Source of the DNA: JBCCCJ01 sp039029315
GTDB taxonomy: Bacteria > Bacteroidota > Bacteroidia > J057
Length of the DNA: 64,000 nt
NCBI GenBank assembly: GCA_039029315.1
Contig: JBCCGK010000056.1
Span: 1-64,000, forward strand
Reading direction: 5' to 3'
The notes beneath the pieces were generated by a model. That model did no database searches. It saw only the letters and a program-made list of their open reading frames with translations, and was not told the origin of the DNA. Made by a program: the position numbers and the translations under genes. Below, in pieces: positions 1 through 7,941 of this stretch (positions are counted from its first letter, which is position 1; each line of letters begins with the position of its first letter).

Positions 1-147
1 ATCTGTCACTTATTTTTTGTATAGGTTTTTTTCCTCATCCGGCGGCTTTTTTTGTCCCCATAGCACAATTATGAGAACAAAAAAGAGCCTTGTCTGAGAA
101 AAAAATACTCCATAAAAATTCTCAGCACAGATTCCAAAACAGTCTCT
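1..147. repeat. Family A palindromic element, copy 1 (cut by window start)
   Basis: The right end reads CAGTCTCT after a TTCCAAAA stretch, and the body carries the inverted core CATAG...CTATGA flanked by T and A runs. It matches copies at 45905, 53629, 56293 and 56819. The left AGAGACTGTTTG terminus would lie just outside the window. The predicted 71-residue minus-strand reading frame here is repeat sequence, not a gene. Confidence 0.85.
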
Positions 148-234
148 GAGCAGAAAAACAAAGAATAATTGTGTCCCACTGCCTATGTTGCGCGATTTTT
201 TTGAGTAACTTGTAGACAACGGCACACATATATC

Positions 235-831
235 ATGAAAACCTATCTTTTTTTCTTCTCACTATTGTTCCTGTTTGTTTCGCAAAGTGAGCCCACAAAA
301 GGAATCATCATCCTAAACGATAATTCGATCCAGGAAGTCCTGATTCATCCAGCCAGCAAGGTGAATGAGCAATCCCAACAAGTACTTGTTCAGGTGAACA
401 ATGACCTCATTACCTACTCTCCTGGACAAATAAAAGGATACATAGTGGATAATCGCTCGTTTATCTCCTATAGTAGCGATTCTCAGCATGGACAAACCTA
501 CTTTAGTGAAATCATCTCGGAAGGCCATATTCAGTTAATCAAAACGACCGTCGAGGAAGGCATAATCCTTTATGGAATCAGAAAGGGCCAGGGAGCTTAC
601 TTTCATGAAATTGAAATCCTAGAGAAAAATAAAGATCCTGTTTTCACAAATTCCTATGAAACAGGAGAAGCTTCTGTGAGAATCAAGACCAACGTATACT
701 CCTACCAGGAGTATTTTCTTGAATTATTTGCGGAATGTTCAGCTATAAAGGCAAAGTTATTGGATGGTGAGTATCGCGCCAGCCAACTTGAAGAAATGGT
801 CAGAATCTATAATAATTGCTTGACAGAATAG
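235..831 (+). CDS. Exported protein of unknown function
   Basis: 198 residues. The first 20 residues are a hydrophobic signal peptide (FFFSLLFLFVSQ), so the protein is probably periplasmic or outer-membrane associated. The body reads as short beta strands (GIIILNDNS, YSPGQIKGYI) and ends in a helical YRASQLEEMVRIYNNC segment. This overall pattern is common in uncharacterised Bacteroidota envelope proteins whose middle region reports on a filled or modified state, but I recognise no named family. It starts 87 bases after family A copy 1 and is followed by a small leader frame and another exported protein. Function unknown. Confidence 0.75.
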   Translation: MKTYLFFFSLLFLFVSQSEPTKGIIILNDNSIQEVLIHPASKVNEQSQQVLVQVNNDLITYSPGQIKGYIVDNRSFISYSSDSQHGQTYFSEIISEGHIQLIKTTVEEGIILYGIRKGQGAYFHEIEILEKNKDPVFTNSYETGEASVRIKTNVYSYQEYFLELFAECSAIKAKLLDGEYRASQLEEMVRIYNNCLTE

Positions 832-836
832 AAAAG

Positions 837-889
837 AAAGGAGGAATAATCGAATGTCATTTGTCCGTGATTATGCCATCGCAGAATGA
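837..889 (+). promoter_or_regulatory. Shine-Dalgarno plus 11-codon leader frame coupled to the next gene
   Basis: A strong AAAGGAGG lies about 9 bases before ATG at 854. That ATG opens an 11-codon frame (MSFVRDYAIAE) whose TGA (887-889) overlaps the ATG of the next gene (886-888). Shine-Dalgarno sites this good are unusual in Bacteroidota. Coupled translation is an inference. Confidence 0.4.
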
Positions 890-1710
890 AAAAGAGTATC
901 ATCATCATAACATTGCTTGGAATATCGATTGGCCCCCTCCTAGCCAACAAGAAACTAGTTGAACTTACTTTTTATGGGTATGAAGATCCTCGGAAGTCTA
1001 GCAATCCGCCAGGAATCATCTTTGTACGGAAGGAACTAAGGGTATGTAGTGAAGATTTGTTTGACTTTCAAAAACTTGAGGATGTCAGCCAAACAACACT
1101 TAGCGACAGACATTACTATCTTGGGCTTACCTACAAAGGAAGCCCACGGAGACTGCTGCAAGTCTATCTCCGAGATTCAAGCATTTGCATTCGGGAATCA
1201 CAAGCATGGTGGAAGCTTTTACCAGAGAGAGAAGAGGAATTCAGGTACTTTGTCTATTCATGCAAGTATAAGTATATGAATGGGTATGACAAGATGCTCA
1301 CTGATAAACAAATCTTTGCAAGTATCCAGGATGAGGATTCACTGCATCATCTTGTTGCCAGGGAATTGGCGAATCAGCAGTTCTCTTCCTTTGCTGAAGG
1401 AAAACAGGTAGAATTTATTGCCTTCTATGCTTCTGAATTAATTTCGGAACATCTGATCCTGTATGAACGATATTATAACTTCCCTCGCCTAAAGGCAGAA
1501 ATCATTGCCAGCTTTCAGCAACTTGCGCTGGATCTAAAAAGGAATGGACTCCCTGTTCGCTTAAGGCATAGTGGCATGGTCTATCGGCGCTTATTTGAAG
1601 TCATGAAGAATAAAGATGAGTGGGTCTGCTATGTTGGAGACTGTCTAATTTTTAGTCATATGATATATGCCTACGACAGCTTCAATGAAGTGATGGACAG
1701 CAAGCCCTAA
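886..1710 (+). CDS. Exported protein of unknown function
   Basis: 274 residues with an N-terminal hydrophobic signal (KKSIIIITLLGISIGPLLA). The mature part is rich in aromatic and charged residues, with no motif I recognise. The central stretch holds predicted helices (EEEFRYFVYSCKYKYMNG) and the C-terminus carries YVGDCLIFSHMIYAYDSFNE. The start is ATG at 886, reached after the leader frame described above. It is probably co-transcribed with the exported protein at 235 (55-base gap). Function cannot be assigned. Confidence 0.75.
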   Translation: MKKSIIIITLLGISIGPLLANKKLVELTFYGYEDPRKSSNPPGIIFVRKELRVCSEDLFDFQKLEDVSQTTLSDRHYYLGLTYKGSPRRLLQVYLRDSSICIRESQAWWKLLPEREEEFRYFVYSCKYKYMNGYDKMLTDKQIFASIQDEDSLHHLVARELANQQFSSFAEGKQVEFIAFYASELISEHLILYERYYNFPRLKAEIIASFQQLALDLKRNGLPVRLRHSGMVYRRLFEVMKNKDEWVCYVGDCLIFSHMIYAYDSFNEVMDSKP

Positions 1711-1868
1711 ATGTAGAGATGCCATTAAGTTATGCCTCCTTTCCTTCTACTGACTCCTGCTGGAAACCTGGCGGTGATAAAAACTCAACAGAGATCTTCA
1801 GGGTATAAGCAATATAGAAATGGGCAAGGAGGGGAGAATCGTGAGCTGTACCCACAATAAACAGTGAT

Positions 1869-2207
1869 ATGAATATAAACACCCCAGAATTGAGAATTGC
1901 AGAAATTATTACAGAGCTTGGGCGAGGACAATACATCGCTGAAGATGTATTTACGCAAGAAAGAATTGGGGTAACATTTTCAGGGAAGCAACGATTGACC
2001 CTTAGCCTTCCAATGCATGCAGTGGTCTATATCGCTATCAGCAATTCAGATAAAGAGAATGCCAGATATATCCATACCTGGCGAAACCCAATGCGAGAGG
2101 ATAACACGAAAACCCCGCTAGAAAAACAAAAACAAGGAATAGATGCGCGATATATCGAACACTTTGGAATGGATAAATTTAATTCCATCCTGGTTTATGG
2201 CGAATAA
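1869..2207 (+). CDS. Small protein with possible IF-1-like OB fold
   Basis: 112 residues, no signal peptide. Residues about 10-70 line up by eye with the S1/IF-1 OB fold: ITELGRGQYIAEDV resembles the first strands, SGKQR (38-42) matches the SGKMR signature of translation factor IF-1, and SDKENARYIH sits where IF-1 has a D..KGRI segment. The C-terminal 40 residues are an extra basic helix. True IF-1 is about 72 residues and sits among ribosomal genes, which is not the case here, so this would be a divergent paralogue or just an OB-fold protein. The similarity is judged by eye. Confidence 0.6.
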   Translation: MNINTPELRIAEIITELGRGQYIAEDVFTQERIGVTFSGKQRLTLSLPMHAVVYIAISNSDKENARYIHTWRNPMREDNTKTPLEKQKQGIDARYIEHFGMDKFNSILVYGE

Positions 2208-2275
2208 CAGATCTGATCGCCTGATAATTGCACATTCTATGGGAAGAATGAATCGGGAATCCTGGATCTTTCAGC

Positions 2276-2425
2276 TAAGTAAGGGGATACATGTATATTT
2301 GACAATCATCTTCCACCCTCTCGCTCTCCCGCCAGCGGGAGCCATCAACCCACAAGGCCGGAAATCGACGATTTCCCCCTTTGGAGGTTGGGGAGGAACA
2401 AGATCCTACAATTTAATTGTGTCCC
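2276..2425. repeat. Family D dispersed element, copy 1
   Basis: Begins TAAGTAAGGGGATACATG and ends AATTTAATTGTGTCCC. About 137 bases align almost base for base with 62346-62482, including CGCTCTCCCGCCAGCGGGAG and the region after CAAGGCC. Right after it, CCTCC (about 2440) and GGAGG (about 2456) could pair into a weak hairpin. Confidence 0.85.
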
Positions 2426-2565
2426 TTCCCTTTCCCTTCCCCTCCAAAAGTGTAGGAGGATTTTAGGCAATAAGTAAAGGAAAACACAACATCTTTTCCT
2501 AACTTCTTCCCATTCACGCTACATTTGTCCATCTGGCAAACATCTCGATCGAATTAGAAATCATA

Positions 2566-3129
2566 TTGCATTATCTCAGCAACATATATCCCCTTCAGCC
2601 GGAGACCATCGATGAAATAAAGAACAGATCAAAACGGCGCCACTTAAAGAAGAATGAGATCCTCATTCCCTCACAAAGTATATGCAATCATTTGTTTTTT
2701 CTAGAGTCTGGGAGCATAAAGTCGTTTCATATGGATGAAGGGAGAGAACATACCAGCTGGGTATATTTTGAGGAAGAAATGTTCACCTCCTGGCATAGCT
2801 TTATCCTGAAAATGGAAAGTGTAGATTGCTTTAGAGCTAATGAAACATCCGAGATTATCTCCTTTAGCAGAGATGATATCCAATACCTCAAGCATAGCTG
2901 TGTTGACTTTGTGTATTTTCTAAATTCCTACTACGAATTCTCCATTGGGTTTTATGACTATTTCACCAAAAAACTCCCGGCACTCCCTGCAATAGAGAAC
3001 TATAAGTTTATCCTCGAAAACTATCCCAAACTTATCCAAAGGGCCTCAAACTCGGATATTGCCTCCATCATTGGGGTATCCAGAGAAACTGTCAGCAGAG
3101 TAAGAGCACAGCTGTCATCCACTTTGTGA
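2566..3129 (+). CDS. Crp/Fnr family transcriptional regulator
   Basis: 187 residues: an N-terminal cyclic-nucleotide-binding-like jelly roll (about 10-115, with ILIPSQSICNHLFFLESGSIK), a linking helix, and a C-terminal winged helix (about 140-187). The recognition helix VSRETVSRVRAQ keeps R173, E174 and R178, the positions that contact TGTGA in E. coli CRP. The N-terminal fold lacks an obvious cAMP phosphate-binding cassette, so its ligand is unknown. Translation appears to start at TTG 2566. The stop overlaps a perfect CRP-type palindrome, and the redoxin/copper protein gene follows 62 bases later, suggesting that gene or the regulator itself is the target. Confidence 0.9.
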   Translation: MHYLSNIYPLQPETIDEIKNRSKRRHLKKNEILIPSQSICNHLFFLESGSIKSFHMDEGREHTSWVYFEEEMFTSWHSFILKMESVDCFRANETSEIISFSRDDIQYLKHSCVDFVYFLNSYYEFSIGFYDYFTKKLPALPAIENYKFILENYPKLIQRASNSDIASIIGVSRETVSRVRAQLSSTL

Positions 3130-3140
3130 TGTATGTCACA
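3125..3140. promoter_or_regulatory. CRP-type operator TGTGA-N6-TCACA
   Basis: TGTGATGTATGTCACA is a perfect palindromic half-site pair matching the E. coli CRP consensus. It covers the stop codon of the upstream Crp/Fnr gene and ends 51 bases before the ATG at 3192. The adjacent regulator carries the RETVxR recognition-helix residues suited to this site. Confidence 0.65.
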
Positions 3141-3191
3141 TCCGGAAGACATTGCATTTCCGTATCCTTGTATCAATACTAAGGAAAAATT

Positions 3192-5657
3192 ATGCGAACA
3201 ATGAAATGCATATATCTCTTGCTGGCTGGCTCAATCGCCGCCATTCTCCTGGCTGGATTTACACTGAATGAACCTAGCGGAAAAACACCCCAGTCTGGAT
3301 ATGACATTATTACAAGTAGAAAAATAGATACCGATGGGCGAATCATCCACCTCGGAGTCGAGAATAAGAAAGCCTACCCCGTTGCTCTTGTCTTTCTTGA
3401 AGTGGGCTGTGTGATCTCACAACGTATGATCCCTGAGTTAAATAATATCTATCGGGAAGCGCAAGAACGGGAGGTTCGCTTTTACGGAGTGATTTCCAAT
3501 GATAAAGCAAGCTGGCAGGAAGCCCAAGCGTTCAAGAAGGAGTTTGAGATTCAATTCCCTCTTCTCTTTGATGCCAATGGGGATTTGGCACAGAGAATCA
3601 AGCCGACAGTCGTTCCGGAGTGTTTTGTATTTGATAAGAATGATAAGCTCGAATATCATGGACGAATCAACGACCAGTTTGTTGCCGTTGGAAAAATCAA
3701 CAAGAATGCTCGAAACAATGAATTAAGGGATGCGATCCAGGCAGTCGCAAGTGGGAACTCTCCGCTTGTTTCACATCAAGCTGCGATAGGATGTGTGTTT
3801 CAACCCTGGCCAACAGAAGGACGGGAACTGACCTACAACAAAGATATTGAGCCCATCCTGCGTGCGAATTGCAGTTCTTGTCACCAGCCGAATGACATAG
3901 GACCTTTTCCCCTGCTAACCTATGAAGATGTTTCCCGGAGAGGCAACATGATTGAGTACGTTACTCGAAAAAAATATATGCCCATCTGGAAAGCAGACAA
4001 AGATTATGGAAAATTCACAAATGAACATCGTCTGAGTGATCATGAAATCAACTTCCTCAAATCCTGGGTGCGATCAGGCATGGCAGAAGGAAAGCCTGAA
4101 AATTTGATGCCCCCAATTGCTTCCAAGACCAATGAATGGAAACTTGGCCCCCCGGATCTTGTCCTCGAAATGGAGCCTTATGATCTTCCGGCTAGTGGCG
4201 ATGATCAGTACCGGGTATTTGTGATGAAGGAAAAAATCCCCAAAGGCAAGACCATCCGAGCGATAGATTTCAAAGCAGGTGATCCCTCTGTCGTCCATCA
4301 TTCCACCATTTTTGTTGATTATACAGGTAAACTTCGCGCCTATGATAAGGAAGATCCAAAGCCCGGATATGATGCGTTCAAAAAAGGAGGAACCATGGAA
4401 TTCGGAAGCGCAGTCCCTGTGTGTGGATGGGCTCCCGGTGTTGGCCCATACTCCTATCCGGATGGAGTAGGCTTTTATGTAGAGGAGGGTGCATACCTCG
4501 CCTTCGAAAATCACTATCACCTCTCCGGCAAAGCCACAACAGATAAAAGTTATGTTGGCATTTATTATGCCGATCAGCCTGTCAACAAATATATCACGGG
4601 CTCCATTATTGGGACACAAAAGCTGCAAATTCCCGCCAAAAGCCCAGACTTCAAGAAATCAATATGGACATATGTGCCTGTAGATATAGAGTTGTACGAT
4701 ATCACCCCCCACATGCACTTCATCGGAAAAAGTGTGGAGATAGATGTACAACTACCTGATGGGGATACAAAGAATTTATTAAAACTCAGCGATTGGGATT
4801 TGAGGTGGCAAAGTGTATACACCATGCGAGAGCTTACCATCATTCCAAAAGGAAGTATTATCAGAGCAAATTTTGTGTATGACAATTCTGATGACAATGC
4901 AGATAATCCACACTATCCATCGAAAGAAATGTATTGGGGATGGGGGTCGGAAGATGAAATGTGTGAGGTCTATATGAGCTACATTCCTGTTGAGTACAAG
5001 GATTATGGAAAAATGTTGTCTTCCTCTTTTGCTTCCTTTGAACATTTTTATCCAGCAAGCGAACGAATACCAATCGATGAGCATAATATCGAGATGATTC
5101 AGGAGCAGTTTATTCAGACTGATATCTGGAGTGATCGAGGCCAAAAGCTGCTGATTAGTCTAATAGAATCGGATATGGCTGATAGACTTCTTGACCAGGT
5201 GAAAAAGGAAAAATATGCCCACAGAAACGATCCTGTTTTCATGGTCAACCTTGTGGAGCTCTCTCTCCTCAACGCATATGTCTCATTGGATGACACACGT
5301 ATGATCCGGGAAGCCACAAATGGTGCTGACATCCTGTACAAATTCATCAAGTCAGGAAGTGCTCCCTGGAACACAAAAATGTCTTATGCCAAGATCATGC
5401 TGGAATCAGGAATAGATAAGTTCGAAAAAGAAGGCATTAGAACGATGGAACATTTGATGGAAGAACAAGAACAGCTCCCCAGCAAAGCAAAGTTTTCGAA
5501 AGTTTACTGGGAGTTGGGCAAATATTATTATGCTCACCGCAATGACGCCAAAGCAGAACAAATCCTCCAACGGGGCTTAACCCATCATCCTCAAGATGCT
5601 GACTTGCAACAAGAACTTGCCAGTGATGGAAGAATTGTCAAAAAAACTCTCAACTAA
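3192..5657 (+). CDS. Redoxin / cytochrome c / copper monooxygenase-like fusion
   Basis: 821 residues, exported (hydrophobic signal at 5-22). Three parts are visible. A thioredoxin-fold redoxin at about 43-180 has a single Cys73 (VGCVISQRMIPELN) in place of a CxxC pair. A heme c segment has C227-x-x-C230-H231 (CSSCHQ). A domain like the type II copper ascorbate-dependent monooxygenases (PHM/DBM) follows at about 320-600, with candidate copper ligands H369-H370, H441-x-H443 and H507-x-H509 (TPHMHFIGK). The last 180 residues are helical and TPR-like. Such proteins occur in Bacteroidota and Planctomycetes without a known substrate. YceI follows 12 bases downstream, so the two are likely co-transcribed, possibly under the CRP-type site at 3125. 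Confidence 0.85.
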   Translation: MRTMKCIYLLLAGSIAAILLAGFTLNEPSGKTPQSGYDIITSRKIDTDGRIIHLGVENKKAYPVALVFLEVGCVISQRMIPELNNIYREAQEREVRFYGVISNDKASWQEAQAFKKEFEIQFPLLFDANGDLAQRIKPTVVPECFVFDKNDKLEYHGRINDQFVAVGKINKNARNNELRDAIQAVASGNSPLVSHQAAIGCVFQPWPTEGRELTYNKDIEPILRANCSSCHQPNDIGPFPLLTYEDVSRRGNMIEYVTRKKYMPIWKADKDYGKFTNEHRLSDHEINFLKSWVRSGMAEGKPENLMPPIASKTNEWKLGPPDLVLEMEPYDLPASGDDQYRVFVMKEKIPKGKTIRAIDFKAGDPSVVHHSTIFVDYTGKLRAYDKEDPKPGYDAFKKGGTMEFGSAVPVCGWAPGVGPYSYPDGVGFYVEEGAYLAFENHYHLSGKATTDKSYVGIYYADQPVNKYITGSIIGTQKLQIPAKSPDFKKSIWTYVPVDIELYDITPHMHFIGKSVEIDVQLPDGDTKNLLKLSDWDLRWQSVYTMRELTIIPKGSIIRANFVYDNSDDNADNPHYPSKEMYWGWGSEDEMCEVYMSYIPVEYKDYGKMLSSSFASFEHFYPASERIPIDEHNIEMIQEQFIQTDIWSDRGQKLLISLIESDMADRLLDQVKKEKYAHRNDPVFMVNLVELSLLNAYVSLDDTRMIREATNGADILYKFIKSGSAPWNTKMSYAKIMLESGIDKFEKEGIRTMEHLMEEQEQLPSKAKFSKVYWELGKYYYAHRNDAKAEQILQRGLTHHPQDADLQQELASDGRIVKKTLN

Positions 5658-5669
5658 TACATATTCCCG

Positions 5670-6194
5670 ATGAAACAACTATTCATCTTTCTCTTGCTGC
5701 TCCAAATCAATGGGGCAGCTGCCCAGGAAATCGACATGGATAAGTCCTCAATCTTATTCACAGTGACCAATATAGGCCTGGAAGTAGAAGGAAAATTCCG
5801 CGCCTTTTCAGGTGAGATCAGCTTTGATCCTGATCATCCAGAGCAAAGTACCTTTGAGATCAGTATACCCGTCAACTCTATCCATACCAAGAACCGAATG
5901 CGAGATGAACACCTGATGGAAGAAGAATTCTTTGATGTCGCATCTTATCCAGTCATTTCATTTTCATCCCCAAAAATAGAGAAGCAAGATGACCATTATT
6001 TAGCCATCGGCATGCTGACGATAAAAGGCAAAAGTCAAGAGATTTCGATTCCTTTTCGGTATAAGGACGAATCCCTTTCCGGTACATTTAAGCTGAACAG
6101 ACAGGACTATAACATAGGTGGTTCAGGGTTTTTGGACACCATAGGAGATGAAGTTAGCATCCAAATTAGCTGCGCAATCAAACCCACAGAATAA
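5670..6194 (+). CDS. YceI family lipid-binding protein
   Basis: 174 residues, signal peptide ending near AAAQ (19), then the YceI lipocalin-like beta barrel: SILFTVTNIGLEVEGKFRAF, FEISIPVNSIHTKNRMRDEHL and FFDVASYPVISFSS are family hallmarks. YceI proteins bind polyisoprenoid or other lipids in the periplasm. It follows the 821-residue redox protein by 12 bases, which suggests one transcript and perhaps delivery of an isoprenoid or quinone-like molecule to it; that link is an inference. Confidence 0.93.
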   Translation: MKQLFIFLLLLQINGAAAQEIDMDKSSILFTVTNIGLEVEGKFRAFSGEISFDPDHPEQSTFEISIPVNSIHTKNRMRDEHLMEEEFFDVASYPVISFSSPKIEKQDDHYLAIGMLTIKGKSQEISIPFRYKDESLSGTFKLNRQDYNIGGSGFLDTIGDEVSIQISCAIKPTE

Positions 6195-6306
6195 GACAAC
6201 TTTCTAGTCCTTTTGTAATCATAGATGTTCTTTACAAATCAAGACGCCAGACTCAGCCGTTCTGATTGTCGGCTTGGCAGTGTCATACAGTATTTTTTGG
6301 TACCTT

Positions 6307-6353
6307 AGAGACTCCCCTGACAAAGAGGCTCGGCTGTCTGTCGCTGGAGTCTT
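6307..6353. repeat. Imperfect inverted repeat in a short gap
   Basis: AGACTCCCCTGACA and TGTCGCTGGAGTCT pair over 14 positions with two mismatches around a 19-base loop. It lies between the YceI gene and the 107-residue gene. It could be a weak terminator or a remnant of a palindromic element; there is no T run. Confidence 0.35.
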
Positions 6354-6386
6354 CAGTTTCTAACATACCAAGCAATCAGAAAAAGG

Positions 6387-6710
6387 ATGAATCATCAAGA
6401 AATGAATCTGAACATCAGACTTGATCCGAATACCGAAATGTGGGACAGCATTATTCCAGAAATTTACAGGGAGATGGATGGGTGGCTCGGTTTCGGAACC
6501 GAAGAGACCAAAGGGAGAATAAATCTGCCGCATTGGTTCAGTTTTGATGAGAAGGAAAAACATATTTGTGCTTCTGTAGAAGCAGGAGGCATACACTTTT
6601 CGGGCTTGATGGAAGATGAAGAATGGGAAAACTGGAAAAAGAAGATAAAAAAAATCGCCACTGAGAACTTTGGATTCTCTATAGGGGAAATCGAATTGGG
6701 AGAAGGCTAG
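6387..6710 (+). CDS. Small cytosolic protein of unknown function
   Basis: 107 residues, no signal peptide, rich in Trp and acidic residues (MWDSIIPEIYREMDGWLGFG, EDEEWENWKKKIKKIA). It is separated from the YceI gene by 192 bases and followed by a clear hairpin terminator, which supports it being a real transcription unit. No recognised family. Confidence 0.6.
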   Translation: MNHQEMNLNIRLDPNTEMWDSIIPEIYREMDGWLGFGTEETKGRINLPHWFSFDEKEKHICASVEAGGIHFSGLMEDEEWENWKKKIKKIATENFGFSIGEIELGEG

Positions 6711-6726
6711 CAACTCCCAAAAGTAG

Positions 6727-6757
6727 GTACAGCTGACCCTGTAATGGTCAGCTGTAC
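6727..6757. terminator. Hairpin terminator between convergent genes
   Basis: Perfect 12-bp stem GTACAGCTGACC / GGTCAGCTGTAC with a 7-base loop, followed by ATTTTG on the plus strand and preceded by CAAAAG (CTTTTG on the minus strand). It sits between the convergent genes at 6387 and 6787, so it may act in both directions. Confidence 0.75.
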
Positions 6758-6786
6758 ATTTTGCCTGCATTAAAAATTTGCCCACC

Positions 6787-7161
6787 CTAGCGGAATTTTT
6801 GTGAGCCAAACAGCCTTCGATGATAGAAGAATGAGATGCCAACCATAATCAAAATTAAAATTGGAGGTAGCACTCCCCCATCATCAGCAATCGAATGGGC
6901 CACAGCAGCAAAGACGAGATCTATCGCGAAGCCTGCATAGGCGAGTTCTTTGAGAAGGCGCGATCGATTGGTCCAAATGGCTAGCAGCCCCAGAACCTTT
7001 GCTATCGCTAAGGGATAAATGAGTGCAGCAGGAAAGCCCAACTTGCCAAAAACCCCGCTCACCATCTCATAGTTAAATACATACATGCCCACTGTCATCA
7101 ACATGTGGGCTGAGAACAATCCCGTCACCACGTAATAGATAATCTTATCGGTCTTTTTCAT
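6787..7161 (-). CDS. DoxX-like integral membrane protein
   Basis: 124 residues from ATG at 7161; an upstream TTG at 7185 in the same frame would add 8 residues, but MKKTDKIIYY is the better start. Four hydrophobic segments are visible (VVTGLFSAHMLMTVGMYVF, AALIYPLAIAKVLGLLAIW, ELAYAGFAIDLVFAAVAH, ILILIMVGISFFY), as in DoxX/DoxX-like proteins. Their exact role is unclear; they are often tied to redox or stress metabolism. It lies just downstream of a MarR regulator gene on the same strand and shares an operator-like sequence with it. Confidence 0.85.
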   Translation of the reverse strand: MKKTDKIIYYVVTGLFSAHMLMTVGMYVFNYEMVSGVFGKLGFPAALIYPLAIAKVLGLLAIWTNRSRLLKELAYAGFAIDLVFAAVAHSIADDGGVLPPILILIMVGISFFYHRRLFGSQKFR

Positions 7162-7184
7162 AATGGTTGGTATTAGTCTAAACA

Positions 7185-7219
7185 ATATTTTCCTTGTAAT
7201 TATTTTCCATGTAAAATAT
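7185..7219. promoter_or_regulatory. Operator-like AT-rich element upstream of the DoxX gene
   Basis: The gap between the MarR and DoxX genes carries ATATTTT...AAAATAT ends and, at 7195-7208, TGTAATTATTTTCC. The same 14-mer occurs in inverted orientation at 7732-7745 upstream of the MarR gene. It is likely the MarR binding site. Confidence 0.55.
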
Positions 7220-7232
7220 TAGGTAAAAATTT

Positions 7233-7682
7233 TTATCCTCTAAACTTGTCCAGAATATCATTGACAAGCTTGGCTTCTTCGGCCGTGATATGGTGATTCA
7301 GGGCCTGTTGTACTTGATTTTCTGTTTGATTGATTTCTTCAAAAAGTGTCAGGCCTTCCTTCGTTATTCGCACATAGACCACGCGCCGATCCTTTTCACT
7401 TCGCATTCGCTCGATCAACTTCTTCTTCAACAATTTGTCTACCAGTCGGGTAGCATTGGGAGCTTTTTCAAGCAAGCCATCCTTTAGTTCCGACATGACC
7501 ATCCATTCCCCTGCCCCTTTCAGTATTCTCAGAATATTATATTGTTGAGGTGAAATGCCAAATGGTTTTAATTCATTGGTAAAGGTATTCTGAACCCAGC
7601 CCGCTGTATACACGAGATTGGTGACAAAGCGATGCTGCTCATTGACGAATTCCGATTTTATTTCTGAATCAATATTTCCCAT
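7233..7682 (-). CDS. MarR family transcriptional regulator
   Basis: 149 residues, a complete MarR fold: helical dimerisation region at the N-terminus (EFVNEQHRFVTNLVYTAGWV), a winged helix (about 45-105, with FGISPQQYNILRILKGAG, KAPNATRLVDKLLKKKLIER and the beta wing RSEKDRRVVYVRIT), and a C-terminal helix. It is transcribed toward the DoxX gene with a 71-base gap. A perfect 20-bp palindrome lies 39 bases upstream of its ATG, so autoregulation is likely. No redox-sensing cysteine is present, so a small-ligand mechanism is more likely. Confidence 0.93.
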   Translation of the reverse strand: MGNIDSEIKSEFVNEQHRFVTNLVYTAGWVQNTFTNELKPFGISPQQYNILRILKGAGEWMVMSELKDGLLEKAPNATRLVDKLLKKKLIERMRSEKDRRVVYVRITKEGLTLFEEINQTENQVQQALNHHITAEEAKLVNDILDKFRG

Positions 7683-7720
7683 GTGTTCAGCTTACGATTG
7701 CAAATGTAGAGATTAACATT

Positions 7721-7745
7721 TTATTTTCCTAGGAAAATAATTACA
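7721..7745. promoter_or_regulatory. 20-bp perfect palindrome upstream of the MarR gene
   Basis: TTATTTTCCTAGGAAAATAA (7721-7740) is a perfect palindrome. Bases 7732-7745 are the reverse complement of the 14-mer at 7195-7208 in front of the DoxX gene. Size and symmetry fit a MarR dimer site. Confidence 0.65.
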
Positions 7746-7941
7746 TGGAGTGCTTTCTCTATTGAAATAGAGGAAGAACAAGTGATGAGAAGAAAATAAG
7801 GCTGACAAGGCCACTCGGTTGATCCTTGTACCCAAAGGACAAATTGTTCTCCTGAGTTCTTTGTACAAAAAAAGAAAAAGGCGCCAGGATTCCTGATTTA
7901 TTCTCTACCTTTAGTCTCTTCATTTTACCATCATCATAATC

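Noticed and set aside
4074..4628. 184-residue minus-strand reading frame
   Set aside because: Antisense of the copper-domain region of the 821-residue protein; no features.
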